Part shown: positions 1 through 19,600 of the stretch, one piece after another
Layout: each line of letters begins with the position of its first letter
How positions within the stretch are numbered: the first letter of the stretch is position 1
NCBI GenBank assembly: GCA_037975125.1
Contig: CM075851.1
Span: forward strand, 72,519,487 to 72,583,486
Source: Latrodectus hesperus
Lineage: Eukaryota > Arthropoda > Arachnida > Araneae > Theridiidae
DNA length: 64,000 bases
Direction of reading: 5' to 3'
Position numbers and translations under genes: made by a program
Notes under the pieces: model-generated
Database searches by the model: none
Told to the model about the DNA's origin: nothing
Seen by the model: the letters and a program-made list of their open reading frames with translations, nothing else

Positions 1-83
1 CCTCGCGGAAATGTACCCCTTCAAGTTCATAGCTAACACCGCGGAAATCCAAGGAAAAGGTGTTCCACTCCTAGAATTTCTAC

Positions 84-259
84 AGCCGAGCTGGCAGCCG
101 AATGGTTAGCGCTCTTGCCTTCGGTTCAACAGTTCGTGGGTTCGAATCCCACCTTGGGCATGGATGTTTGTAGTGGTTCGGAATCCACTTTAAATCGTAA
201 GTCCTGGTCTAATTAGCCCTCGTGTGCAAAAAATGACCGTTGAGCGACAAACAAACAAA
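84..259 (+). mobile_element. tRNA-derived SINE, family A, copy 1
   Basis: The 5' end has an RNA polymerase III promoter: a box-A-like stretch beginning GGTTAGCGCTC and a box B (GGTTCGAATCC, about 139-149). A non-tRNA body follows and the tail is CAAACAAAC. A direct repeat CCTAGAATTTCTAC flanks it (70-83 and 260-273), a target-site duplication that shows a complete, fairly young insertion. It lies upstream of the last methyltransferase exon, so probably in that gene's intron. Near-identical copies lie at 18.3 and 48.6 kb. Confidence 0.9.
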
Positions 260-560
260 CCTAGAATTTCTACGGAGTACTACTTATGGAACTTAATGGT
301 ACACTTCTACGACGAAGTCTTGACAAAAGTAATGAAAAGCACCTGAAAAAATAGTTCCCATGGCCTCTTTCATTTAATAAAACAAATCAATTTCCTCTCC
401 AAACGAAACATCGACTGGTTACAGTATTTTAAGTGAAGCATTGTGTGTTACAAGGCCATATATTAAATATTTTATATTAAAATAAACCAAATCTATAAGT
501 CTTTATTTTAACTAATGAATTCATAACTCTGCTAATGAACTAATTATATTTTCATTATAG

Positions 561-990
561 TGACATTGAAGACGCCTGCAAAGAAATAGAGGAGAGAATT
601 CGTTCTTCTGTCAAAGATGTCATACACTGTGATCTTCTCAGTGATGAAGTAATTGCAAAAGAATACCGCCAACCACCGTTTGATGTCATAGTATCATCTC
701 TGACATTAGAAAATGTAGCGGCCGATTGGAATTCATATTCTAAATGCCTTGGTCGCATCAATAGCTTGCTGAAGAAAGGAGGAAAACTGGTTATGATTGG
801 GTTGACGGTAGGAAATGGTTATGCATGCAGAGGGCAATCTTTTCATTTTCTTCAAATTAAGCAAGAAGAAATACATAAAGCACTTGAGGTAAATGGCTTT
901 GGTGACATTAAGTGGAAAACCAAAAAACAAGCAAGAGATATTGTTCCTAACTGTGAGACAGTTTACTTTGTTTCCAGCACAAAATTTTGA
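561..990 (+). CDS. NNMT/PNMT/TEMT-family SAM methyltransferase, last exon only (partial gene)
   Basis: This is the 3' exon of a SAM-dependent methyltransferase that moves a methyl group to a small amine-type substrate; the exact substrate cannot be read from sequence. The exon follows a TTTTCATTATAG acceptor, opens with one base of a split codon and encodes 142 residues ending VYFVSSTKF-stop. Visible family features are PPFDVIVSSLTLENV (post-motif strand and loop), the LLKKGGKLVMIG strand, and the C-terminal NGFGDIKWKT strand. It has the same splice phase as, and about four-fifths of the residues of, the last exon of the complete paralogue at 8964-16324, with one residue fewer near the C terminus. 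Earlier exons, including the SAM-binding GxGPT-type motif, must lie left of the window. The reading frame is intact, so I treat it as a live gene. Tail-to-tail arrangement with its paralogue suggests an inverted local duplication. Confidence 0.9.
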
Positions 991-1114
991 ATTTATATCG
1001 CAGCATAAGTTTTTCTTTCAATTCTCTCTATTTTTATGCATGAAAGTTAGGTGAAACATATTTTCACTTTGTATATCAATATATGTAACAATATATTTGT
1101 CTTTTTATGGCCTA

Positions 1115-1120
1115 AATAAA
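1115..1120 (+). terminator. Poly(A) signal of the left methyltransferase gene
   Basis: An AATAAA hexamer lies 125 bases past the stop codon, in T-rich sequence suited to cleavage and polyadenylation. The position is plausible, but AATAAA is common in DNA this AT-rich. Confidence 0.5.
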
Positions 1121-4100
1121 TTTTTCATTGTAATTTTAAATAGTTTATATTGTTACAGACACTTATATTATATGGATGTTTATGTGCACAACAAAACTTA
1201 TGCATATAGGGAATAACCTAACAATTTAGACAAATGATCTAAAAATAAATTTAGTTCTTTTAATAAAATTCCAAATAAAATGCGAAAATAGATATAAACA
1301 AATATATATAAATAACTATTCTTATCTAACATATGAGCAAATGAAAATATATCATTCGCGTTTCAACAGCAGTACCATCGTACATGATTAGTCATAAGCT
1401 CACAATTTAATTCCGCTAAAATCAGACTTCATTAAGCTTGCAGAATACAGTTTTTTAAGGAGTCTCTGTGTTCCTTAACACTTGTATGTGATTTAAATAT
1501 ACCTAAATGATGCATATACATTTAAATCTTTGGAGAATTGAATCGTGTGCGTGTGAACTTATATCTATGAATGTTTAATCACGATGACATCGCTGATGAA
1601 ATGAATGTGAAATCATCCCTCCTGAAGAAAATTTGAGTTAAGTAGATAAATATGAAATAAATAAATCTTTGCACAATTCCTAGTCCGCACTGGTATATTC
1701 ATGAATCATTTTATTTAAATGGTTAATTTTTCATTAATCACTCATCTGTTTTCAATACAAAAAATATAGAATATTGAAACATTTAAAAGCAACTTAACTA
1801 TAAACTGTCCTTTATGAAGATTGCCATTTATTTCTCATCTTAACGTGGTATTGTTTTGATATCATATGATAGGTTTTTGCACACATGTAATGTACGTGGT
1901 AGATTTTTGATACCACGCAATGGTCAACCTAATGGCCCAAGACTGCTGTATGATTTAGCACACTCTGCTTAATTTTTCCAGAACGGCCTCATAGAACGTG
2001 GGTCTTACTCATTTGTCGTAATGGCTTAAGGTTAGAGAACTTTTAAACATCCATCCTGAAAAATGGGGAAGTCTTTCTTCAAAGACGGCGGATTTTGAAC
2101 TTGCAATTTTCCGCAATGAAATTCACACTGATCTAGGTTTCTGTAACAAATCACTTGCTCCTGTATTAACTAAATTCAACTGCACTAAGCTGAATAATCT
2201 AGTGAATTTTGTTCAGTGTTAGTTTCATTCCAGCTTATTTAGTGGTAAATGCTAAATAAGTTTCATGAGGATAAGAGAGATCAGATAAAATATTTTCTTG
2301 GTTATGATTGATAAGTTGCGAAAATTAAAAATTTTTTATCATTTTAATGTAAATAATAAACTTTGTGTGGATCAAAATTTCTAAATTAAATTATTCATTT
2401 AAGAATATAAGCTTAATAAAATTTCATTTGTATTAGCGAGACTAAGAATCAATTGAGTAATAGACTTTAAACTTCTATCTGAACAAAAAATTTAAGGTAT
2501 TTTTTAACTAGTCCCCATATCAGACTAATGGAAAAGCTGTGAATAAAGTGAACATCGTGTGTTATAAAATAACTTCTGGCTTTTTATATCAATATGTGAA
2601 GAGTAATTATTATGATATGTGGGATCGTGTTAATAAAGTAATATATATCTGGGATTTTTTTTTCAAAAGTGTAAAATATCAGGTTCTGAAAGACCATATT
2701 GTGAGTTCTCGACAGGCTGGACCAATCAGAGCTGAAACATCTCAGTTTGTAGAAGTACTGTTGTAAACTCACTACACACATCGGGCCAAAACAAACTTGC
2801 CAAAATGAAATAATAAACATAAGAAGTTAACTAAAAGATTGACGAAATAAAAAGTGATATTAATATCTTAACTGAAATTAACTTTCAGCAAAGTAATTGC
2901 TGTAATCAATAAGCTCACGCACATTTGGAACCTTTATTATCAATAATTATAGTTTAAGAGGACTTTTATAACGGGGACATTACTGTAGTGCAGTAATTTT
3001 TAAATCACTTGTCACAGCTGTTAATAACGAATGTGTACAATGGTACCAAAACCACAAATCCTGGTTGATAAATGCAAAATACTTGAATATGATGAGACAA
3101 ATAATTATATTTTCCCCTAAAAAAGGATAGGAACACCTTGAGTAGACAATTGTCCAAATGAGTTTATGATCCTGATTTTGACATCACATTTTAGGCATTC
3201 TAATGGTCGGTAGCTGTTGTAAGGGTTTTTAATATTGATCGAGTAGTATGTTGATCTAGTAGACTTCCTAATTTGTGAGTCAAATGCATTTATTACAAGA
3301 GAGGAAGTCTCCCCATTATTGACACCTACGGATTCGTATACTGAGGATAGAAATGTAACAGCTTTTTTTAACGGTTGCTGAGATTGAATCTGATTCTTTC
3401 TATTTTGAAAAGTACTTTCTTACCACTAGACCACAGTAAGCCGAATGAATCGCAATTGACTTCTCTCAGTTATCAAACAAAGAGAATATTAAATAGTAAA
3501 AGCAGCCGTGTTCTTGGGTTTTACTCTGATTGGATAGTAATACTCAAAGAAATAATCATTGAAGAGAATGCATAGAAGTTTGGAAGCACCAGGTCCTTAG
3601 GCTGCCAATATGAATGTTTTCAGAGGGTTAATGCTTCTAGATATGCAGGGTTAATGCCTCTAGATATGATATCTAGATTGTCCAAACATAGATTGATGAA
3701 TACGAGAATAAATTTAAATATCTATCTCGTCTTTTACAGTACTTTGATTTTAATATAATGGAATCTTATAATCTGTTTTAAAATATTGAATTCAGAATCG
3801 ATATTCTTCACGGCATCTCCCTTGGAACTTTCCAATGAAGAATCCAAAATATAAATTTTTATTTATTTGAGTTCCCACTATTTTGCTAGCAGTACTTGAT
3901 AAGCTAGAAAAACAAACTCAGTTTTTATATTCAGACAATAACTTAATTTCAAGAATTTTTATTTATTAGTTTTATTTATCAAATACTTTTTCACACTCTT
4001 CATGAATAATTGTTAATTCAATGTTAAATTCCTTCTATATCATTTCCTATGTGCAGCAATTAAATTTTTGTATAGCAGGTACATTATACGCGATTACAAG

Positions 4101-4894
4101 TTTCAATGATCTTGGTCCTTCTGAATTGCAATCTGTGGGATTCCTTGAACCAGTCAAAAACAGTTGCACGAAATTTAATTATACTTATGAATGGCAATTG
4201 TAGCGTTGAACGCACTTTTATTAATTTAATCTCACTTTAAAATCATAAAAAATATAATGGAAGCCTAATATTCTCGTGTAAACTCTAACATTTATTTTGT
4301 CCAAAATTTATTCCGAGCCAAAACATTTATAATTGACCGATAAAATTAATCTGTTTGGATAAAACAGTTGTATTTATAAATCTCGAACAGTTATTTTTCA
4401 ACCAATACTTGTATGCACTTCTCTCGAAAACTTCAGAGTGATTCTTGTTTTGAGAAATGGTAATTAACATTAAACTATTATTTTCAATTTACACAATTTG
4501 AACAAGTTTGAAATTTTTATTATAACTTCAGTGAAATCATTCATTGCAAGTTGATGTGACAAAGATATTAATAATTAAATTATATGAAAAAAATGACCAA
4601 GAACCACAATCTGAATAAGCAATAATATTCTCTTTACATGAAAAATTGAGTATAGAGTCAATAAAATAGATTTGATGAATTAATAGAGAACTACGCGGTG
4701 TGTTTCTGAGGCTTTAGAAAATCAACTTTTCGGGAAACTCCTTAAAGATTTTGACAAGAAACCGTGAGAATTTTACTTTATTTGTTTAAAAAAGAGAGAG
4801 AGAAAGAAACAAATTATCCACATTGCAGATAAAAGACGTTTCTATGGTCTATGTGTAGGAAAGGGATCTTTAAAGGGAAGCTACTGTTTAATAC

Positions 4895-5060
4895 TTCCAG
4901 CAACTATTAAACAGTGGAAGATGGATATTACGCTTCTAACTTCTAAATGCATATTTCTATGGTTTGTGCTTGCAAGTTTTCCGGGTTTCCTCCTTTGTGA
5001 TACGGGAATACTCTGCATTATCTATAAAAGTCATCGAGGAAAACAATTTATGTGTATACT
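4895..5060 (+). mobile_element. Decayed SINE-like repeat, family B, relic
   Basis: The block beginning CAGCAACTATTAAACAG and running through GATATTACGCTTCT aligns by eye with the repeats at 17.4 kb and 50.6 kb (CAGCCACTGTT, then ATGTTACGCTTCT). The rest has drifted and no ends or target duplication can be fixed, so the limits are approximate. Confidence 0.4.
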
Positions 5061-5623
5061 TAAATGCTTTATAGCAGCCTCAGGTCATTCGACTACGAGG
5101 TCTCAAATGTTCATTTCTTAAGCAGAAAGTTATTTCATAATGTTTTCAAAATAACTTAAGATATGAGATATTTTGGCTAAAGCATGGATTTAATGCATGA
5201 AAATTTGGTATATTAATATCTTGTACTGTAAAGCCGAAAAATGGTAATAACCATTTGATTGTCTTATACAGTAACAAAAAAAGATTTGACTGTCTTATGC
5301 AGCAAATCAAGTGTAACTAAGCAATTCATAATGAAATTTTATATTAAGAACTAAGCTATTAAAAAACAATTCGGGCAGGGATTCTCATTTCTCCAAAAAA
5401 CATCAGTTTTAATTATTTGAGGATCCTTGAAGAAGGATACCGAAACGCAATGACTTTTCTTAAAAGTATCCAAAAAATTCATAGTTGGAGTAAAATCTGG
5501 GTATTTCTGGGACCATACCATAGAATGAATAATAATCGCCTCACCAGAACAATTCTGGGTGGTCAAGCTTTATCATTAAAACTAATTAGTCTCTCACGTT
5601 TCTGGAAAATTTAAAGGGAAGGA

Positions 5624-5763
5624 AGTGGCTTTTCGTTCAAGAATTCGTAAGTTCAATTCCGATTTCGGAAGATTAATTGCTTACGTTGAATCTGAATTCA
5701 ATTTAAATTATTGCAATCACTCTAATTAGCTTTTGTGTGTAAAAAGAACACCTAAATGACAAG
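5624..5763 (+). mobile_element. Decayed SINE family A relic
   Basis: Scattered blocks follow the family A order: a diverged box B (AAGTTCAATTCCGATTTCGG), then GAATTCAATTTAAA, then CTCTAATTAGC and TTTTGTGTGTAAAAAGAACAC, and a GACAAGC tail. Divergence is much greater than in the copies at 84, 18260 and 48608, so this is an old insertion. Confidence 0.5.
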
Positions 5764-6116
5764 CGTATTTCATCAAAAGAAAATTATACATAGATTTCAT
5801 AAACGAAAATGTACTGCTCCATTTCATTCCTGCTCGTACAGTAAAAGTAGAATGTTATTAGCTCTGCTGTATTTGTATGAGCAAAGAAATTGAAAGATAT
5901 ACTTGCATGCAGCAAAGAGGTCAATTTCTTTGATGATTACAGAATCGCAGTGTCTCTTAAGTTCTCTTCAAATGAAAATTCTTTGAGAATTGCTTTATGC
6001 ACTATATTTCAATTTTATTGTCAACTCATCACTAAAAAGAATATGGTGCCAATATTGATTTTTCCAATAATTACGAAAATTTCTAAGAAATGTTGTCGCT
6101 AAAATTATATTAAAAA

Positions 6117-6120
<4 letters not shown>

Positions 6121-6199
<79 letters not shown>
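6121..6199. repeat. (TA)n microsatellite
   Basis: About 79 bases of alternating TA with one G interruption. Length is likely polymorphic and assembly may compress it. Confidence 0.97.
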
Positions 6200-6203
<4 letters not shown>

Positions 6204-7920
6204 CCGAAGGGACATTTTAAATCATTTATAAAAAGCATCTATGATTAACAGTTCAAACCTCTAACAATTGTCTCTATTGTTATATTTTATTCAAAAATAT
6301 ATAAACATTAAAACATATTTTTCACAAATTTTTATTAATTTTCTTGAAAGAACAGGTTTTATATATTTTCATATCTTATTCCTATTATATAATTTTTCAC
6401 AAGTTTTAATCAAAATGATTTTTAAAAATTAAAAAAAGTTTACTTAAATTTTATAACTTATTTTAATTTAATTTCAATAAATAATTTTACAACTAAATAA
6501 AATCCATTTTATAAATGTCTCTGTTATCAGTAGTTAAGAAACCGCAAAGAAAAATAAGCTGCATATTTTTCCGGTGAATAAAATTTTAATTTATCTACTT
6601 TAGATGCTTGAAAATCATAACTATGGAAAAAATTTTGTGAAATTGGAAAATTTTTTGTTTATCCAGATGCCTTACATTTTTCCCAACAGTGCAATCTATT
6701 TTATTCATATTTATTTAATTATTTTCTTTTTGGAGGTAATAATAAATTTAAATAGCTTATCAATGATTTGATGTGTTAGATGATAACTTATTCAGGAAGA
6801 AGGTGATTCAGGCAATTCTATCTTTAAGTTAAGTATGCGGGTAGCAACATACCCACACTCAATTTTTGAACGTATTTTCATTCAATAACGGAATAAGCAT
6901 CTTCACAAAATATTTGCTGTTGAAAATAATCCTCTGCAAGCAGAAGCCTTGAGTAATGATTTGATTGAAAACCATGTATAACCATGTTAATTAATAGCTT
7001 CTTTAACAACTCTAACCATGAAAATATTGGTCAAAGTAAATATTGAGAATATAATTTTTAAATAATTATATATAAATAAATTCTATTGCTTTTATAAAAA
7101 AAAAGAAATTTCAAGTATTTAAAATTTATTTATTCAGTAAATACATGTAAAAGCTAGAATGCTCTCCCACGCGTATAATAAAATCTAATATGGAAAGAAG
7201 ACCTGTGCAATTTTAGTTTAGTTTTGTATAATGAATAATTAAATGTGTGATATAAAACGCTAAAAAATATGTGATGTAATTTTTACTATCAATTAAGGCT
7301 ACATACTTTAAGACTTGATTGCCTCTATTTTCTTAAGAATTTATGCTTTCCCTCAGCAACAATCATTGGACAAACAAAAATAAAGCTTGTCACTAAACGA
7401 AGATCACTGCGTCATTCAGCCTTCTCAGTTTAGGTTGACACCATCCCAACCTTCTATGTTAGGACAGTGAATCAATGACTGAATTATCTCTCTTAAAGGA
7501 CAGTTTGTATAAAAAGCCGATTTTTGAATTGCTGTTGCTGAAAGTACGTACAGCTAACGGGTTCCTCATTACATTGTTTTTATCATATCAATTTGTTTTC
7601 GTAAAGAGAGGAAAAGAGTCATAATATTTTTATTGTATCTTTGTTTAATAAAAATTAAATAAAATAAGCATTTTTTTGAATTTATGTATGTACTTGATAA
7701 TGAGTTATCACAAATGAGTACGCTAATTTTATTTCAAACAAAATAACAATGCAGTTATAATTAAATATTTGCCACTGTGTTTTCGCTAACTCATCAGGAA
7801 TTACATTCAATTGAGAGGCATAAACTCAATTCAATATGGCGTATTTCAACTACGCAGCAATAATACAAAGAGACATTTCCTGCATTTTGCTGGAAATCAA
7901 ATACTACTATGGTTCTCAGA

Positions 7921-7944
7921 CTCTCTCTCTCTCTCTCTCTCTCT
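7921..7944. repeat. (CT)n microsatellite
   Basis: Twelve CT dinucleotides. Open frames on both strands here owe their Leu/Ser or Arg/Glu runs to this repeat and are not genes. Confidence 0.95.
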
Positions 7945-8856
7945 GCTCTGGAGAGATCAACAAATTGACATCCTAATTGTTTTTCCATTGATAGTAACAG
8001 AAAAATCCACCTCACATTTAAAAGTACTGTAACCATCTAGCTTTATTAGATCCCATTCTGGGTTGCATTGGAGTTTTAAAGGGAACTTAACATCCAACCC
8101 ATCTTTATTATAAATTTTTTGGCAGTAGGCAACCTTTTGGAATTAATCTGAAATACATGATCTTACTTGGATAAGCAACACCCCCTACAACGTAACAGCT
8201 TATATAGTTATATAGTTAAAAATATATAAAAGGAAAAAAATTAACAAAAATTAGGGAATGTTTTGAGATAAAGAAAAATTATCTAAATTATTAAACTAAT
8301 GAAGACTTGTTTTAAGTATGACGAACAAAAATTATATTAAATGACATTTATAAAATTTTGAAACTTCCATTTATGACAAATATAATTTGTTTTCACCTTG
8401 ACCAGCATTGAAATATCTTGATACTAACTAGAAATAATCAATAACTCAGTAATCTTACTCCCAGATATTGAACATTTTAAAAAATTTTGAATGACCAATA
8501 GCATTTGATTATAAACTTTCACCAATTTGTTTATTTTAAACTGCACAATCTATTGCATGTTTATATGAACCTGGCTCTATGCAATTAGTTTTCACCAATT
8601 ATATTTTATCCAGATATATCTTCTGGAGCACAAATTATTCAAAATAGTGGATTCTCAATACGAACAAAAAATAGCAACTGTTGGAACTTTTATTGCTTTC
8701 TTTCTTTCTATATAGTATAATGAATTGATCATTTTGTATTTCAAATAACTTGTTTAATTTGCACAATCCTAAAACCTTTAATACGACTGAATTTTCAATA
8801 AGCTGCATTTTTTAAAGTTGTGTCTAAAGAATAGATAATTTCGAAAAGCAAATAAT

Positions 8857-8862
8857 TTATTT
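8857..8862 (-). terminator. Poly(A) signal of the complete methyltransferase gene
   Basis: TTTATT on + reads AATAAA on -, about 100 bases past the stop codon at 8964, a normal distance for an animal 3' UTR. Confidence 0.5.
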
Positions 8863-8963
8863 AATCAACAATAAAAATCAGCACAGTTAATATGAAATAT
8901 TCATACAAATACAAATATAGAAAATTAAATGGCAAAAGACTATATTTCTATATTACGAAAAAT

Positions 8964-16324
<7,361 letters not shown>

Positions 16325-17394
16325 ACTTAGCAAATATATTTAAAATTATTACAAGAAACTAAAGTATATTGAGGAGAGGAAGTTCATTCAACCTCAATGC
16401 TTTTCGATCTGCTTAATTATGAGAAAGCTTAGTTATTATCGGCGAAATTCAAATGCTGAAACGAGAACATGAACAGTGATAGAGATAAGATAGTTTTACG
16501 CAGAAAATAATCTATACTAAGCATTATGTAAAAATGTTTATTTGTTTTTGCTGGAAATATTTTATCTTCAATTGATACTCCTTAATTTCTTTTTTTATTT
16601 TTGCGCAACTATATCGAACGATAAAAAAGAAATTTTTAATTCTTGAAGCTCTGCTTTTGTCTATAGTTTCAAATGTCAATAAAGCACTTAAATTATAATT
16701 TTCCAGTCTTTTGTTTATTTTATACGAACAATGCTATGCTGCTGATATTTGTTGACCTTTGTTTATTTGTTATGAAATAAAATAATTATTTATGAATGAT
16801 ATGAAATAAAATAATCCTATATATAATATAGGATTTAATTTTTAATCTCAGCTTATTTAACCAATAATACACATTATTATAATTTTACGTATAATTATAT
16901 TCAAATTTATTTACAATTTTTATTATTTCGTTACATTTGATAAACAGTATTTCTAAAATACCTTTAGAGTACCAAATAGATTTTTCCCCAGAGAATTTAT
17001 ATATAAATTTTTGGAATGAGAATTTTTAATTTAGACTAGAGAAAAAAGTATTTTTAAAACATTTTAGAATTAAAGGGCTCCCAGCTCTAAATAGCTCCTC
17101 TCTAACAAATGTTTTGAAGGTTTAACTTTTGTACGCAGCAAGTTTCCTACTGGTGTTTTCTTGTAATTAAGGATTGTATATATCACTTAAAGAAATGGAG
17201 AGAGAGAATCTTTTTTCAGGCTAAACTATAAATTCTCTCATTCCAAGTCAAGAATTCTTGGCTCCACTATAGTGAGCAGCCTAGCACCCAAAGAATATTG
17301 TAATGCATTTAATATCTGTTCCACGCTATTGACATCTGAGAGGTTTTTTATACCTTGAAAATAGACTATAATCATTTGTCACAAAAGAGGAAAT
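16325..17394. other. Upstream flank of the methyltransferase gene; no gene seen
   Basis: Should contain the promoter of the minus-strand methyltransferase, but I can see no convincing TATA box or initiator. The rest is AT-rich unique sequence. Confidence 0.5.
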
Positions 17395-17815
17395 ATGGAA
17401 AAAATTTCTGGAAGCGCTTTTTGGAGATAAGATTCCGAGTTCGATCCCAGCCACTGTTGAACAAGGGAAAATAAATGTTACGCTTCTGTTTTCGTTATCC
17501 ACCTCTATCGAAGTGGGTGTTTGGAAGTTCTTGGCTCTTTTTTTTTCCTGCAAAACGTGTATGTCTATAAAAACAGTTTACGCAGTGGATAGTAAAATGC
17601 CTTGCAATGGCTTTCGGACGCTAGGCTGCTCACTAAGCGGTGTCAAATCACATCCGTGTCGCGCACCATTGATAGGACATTATTCTTCAAAATGAAAAAT
17701 CCTAGGTTTGATCCCAGATATTATTAAACGACAGGGAATGGATGTTGCATTTCTTTCTTCAACATGTATAACCCACTTCCTATTAAAAGTGTTTGAGAAG
17801 TAGAATTAAGTGATA
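17395..17815 (+). mobile_element. SINE-like repeat, family B, one long and one short copy in tandem
   Basis: A copy at about 17395-17650 starts near a tRNA-like GAGTTCGATCCCAGCC and continues CACTGTTGAACAAGGG, ATGTTACGCTTCTG, then a stretch ending GCAGTGG..AAATGCCTTGC..GTGTCAAATC. A second partial copy near 17700-17815 repeats the start (GTTTGATCCCAG..TATTAAAC..ATGTTGCATTTCT). The repeat at 50.6 kb shares the same blocks in the same order. Limits are approximate and no target duplication was found. Confidence 0.6.
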
Positions 17816-18259
17816 TTTTGAAGGATTTACACTTGTTTTAATTCATAAAATTGTTCACTGCGCAGGGTCAAAAATAAATAAATAAGTTTTCATCTCAAAA
17901 ATTTTTGCCATGCTTAAAAAAAATATTTGAAACTGCTATGCAAACTGCCTGTCAGCCTTTACCGTTTTAAGATATTTGTGGATTGTCAAGTCTCTACCAT
18001 TTGAGATGTCTTTTATCAAATAATGGACCATACTCATGTATCAGGAAGGAGACAACTAGGAAAATATGAAACATCTACAGGAAGAAAGCATCGTAGAAAT
18101 CAGAAAAATAACATCTAATAACAATTGGGGCGATGATATGGTTAACGACTAGAGACGATAGAAACTTAGAGAGTCCTACGTGACAATAGTGCATGGAATA
18201 ATGCACTAATTCTCACTTCGGCCACAGAGTGACTGCAATATCACTGCCTGTTGAGTTGA

Positions 18260-18441
18260 GCCAAGCTGGCAGCCGAATGGTTAGCGCTCTTGCCTTTGGT
18301 TCAGCAGTTCGTGTGGGTTCGAATCCCACCTTGGGCATGGATGTTTGTAGTGGTTCGGAATCCACTTTAAACCGTAGGTCCCGGTCTAATTAGCCCTCGT
18401 GTGCAAAAAATGACCGTTGAGCGACAAACAAACCAAACCAA
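18260..18441 (+). mobile_element. tRNA-derived SINE, family A, copy 2 (full length)
   Basis: Begins GCCAAGCTGGCAGCCGAATGG, has box B GGTTCGAATCC and ends in CAAACAAACC-type sequence. It is flanked by the 14-base target duplication GCCTGTTGAGTTGA (18246-18259 and 18442-18455). It differs from copy 1 at only a few positions over about 175 bases, so the family was active recently. Confidence 0.93.
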
Positions 18442-18581
18442 GCCTGTTGAGTTGAAGAGTACTGTGGAATGAGTTAACGGCAAATGGCCCGATGAGTTTT
18501 TTTTCAATTCGATGAGAAAGGAATGAGTGTCGCGATAATACTATGCCATGCAATTTTATATTCTACTCTTATAGCAACTCT

Positions 18582-18669
18582 GTTGTCTGGGTTATACAGC
18601 AAAAATACACTATCGTTTAAGAAAAGCTTTTTTAACGATAATGTATTTTCGCGATATAAGCCAGACAAT
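18582..18669. repeat. Imperfect inverted repeat (foldback, about 88 bp)
   Basis: Arms begin GTTGTCTGGGTTATA and, read from the other strand, ATTGTCTGGCTTATA; both continue into AAAATACA(C/T)TATCGTT around a short centre containing AAGCTT. Arms are about 37 bases with some mismatches. It could be a small MITE; no target duplication is clear. Confidence 0.7.
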
Positions 18670-18724
18670 ATTGAGGACAACCCATTTTAAATTATGCGTT
18701 TTTTCATACATTAAAATATTTGCG

Positions 18725-18751
18725 TTTTTTTTTTTTTTTTTTTTTTTTTTT
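18725..18751. repeat. Poly(T) run
   Basis: Twenty-seven T residues. It could be the tail of a reverse-strand retroposon, but no body is recognisable next to it. Confidence 0.95.
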
Positions 18752-19362
18752 GTAATACTGTTAAAATTCAAAATGTAATAAAAAAACTCGTATAGTATAA
18801 GTGAAATTCATATGAAATGCATTTTATGAATTATCTAATATTTTTTCCCTCTTCAACATTTCAGTACTTTCATCAATTTTTATTTGATGCCACGGAATTA
18901 ACATACACAATAATTTCAATTTTAGAAATTTAAGTTTTTATTTTTCAATGACAGAAGAATTTCAATAAATTTTCTTTAAGAAAATATTAATTAAGATTTC
19001 TTCACAAAATAATTTCCATTTTAGTTAAAATAAAATTTGAGATAGCAGATAGATGATTGTTATGATTTTTAAATTGCTTATTAAGAAATATTCCAGTGGA
19101 AATTTAATTGTAAAAATCTGAAGAATTTTACTATTTTTATTGCTTTTAAAAGATTTTTATTATTTTAACAAGTCCTCGTGAAATTCATTCGGAAATTTAG
19201 TTTTAAAATTTGAGATCAAAATCGTATTACATTTAAGTACATTAGACTGGGCTGTTTCCAAACCTCTTTTTAAACATCCTCCATATCTGTCAGGAGCAAG
19301 CAACAGCCAAGTCTTAATATATTGCTATACATCAATATCTGTAATAAGGCTGTCACGGTGGA

Positions 19363-19600
19363 CCCTATATTGGCTAATTGATCCACGATTAGGAACTGTA
19401 TAAGATGAAAAATATCTTGGCCCTATATTGGCAAATAACCCACGATTAAGACCTTCATAGGAAGCAACAATACATGCGATTGGACCAAAATACCTACATT
19501 AGATTGGACCAAAATTTGTCTAATCTAGGCAGCCAAGATAGGACCTATCTTGGCGATCTTCATAGGTTTGTCTACATTATATGTAGCTCATATTGGTAAC
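19363..19600. repeat. Unclassified repeat region with 58-bp spaced duplication and palindrome
   Basis: CCCTATATTGGC occurs at 19363 and 19421, each followed by a (C)CACGATTA block, giving a diverged 58-base duplication. GATTGGACCAAAAT occurs twice near 19480-19515, and GCCAAGATAGGACCTATCTTGGC-type sequence at 19532-19554 is palindromic. The words CCAATATAGG and CCAAGATAGG recur in both orientations. I do not recognise the family. Confidence 0.6.

Larger units (their letters stand above)
1121..8856. other. Intergenic region between convergent methyltransferase genes; no gene seen
   Basis: AT-rich DNA without a convincing exon. Short open frames here (for example 2539-2766, 4921-5121, 5890-6102) match no family and lack splice context. 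It holds decayed SINEs near 4.9 and 5.7 kb, a long TA microsatellite, a CT run, and a 26-base near-tandem repeat around 3630-3680 (two copies of GGGTTAATGC followed by TCTAGATATG). Confidence 0.6.

Noticed and set aside
105..155. tRNA-like box A and box B sequences (also at 18.28, 48.61 and 52.87 kb)
   Set aside because: They do not form a complete tRNA with an acceptor stem and anticodon loop; each is the head of a SINE with body, tail and target duplication.
7794..8036. Open frames on both strands with Leu-Ser or Arg-Glu runs
   Set aside because: They are produced by the (CT)n repeat and have no family match or splice context.
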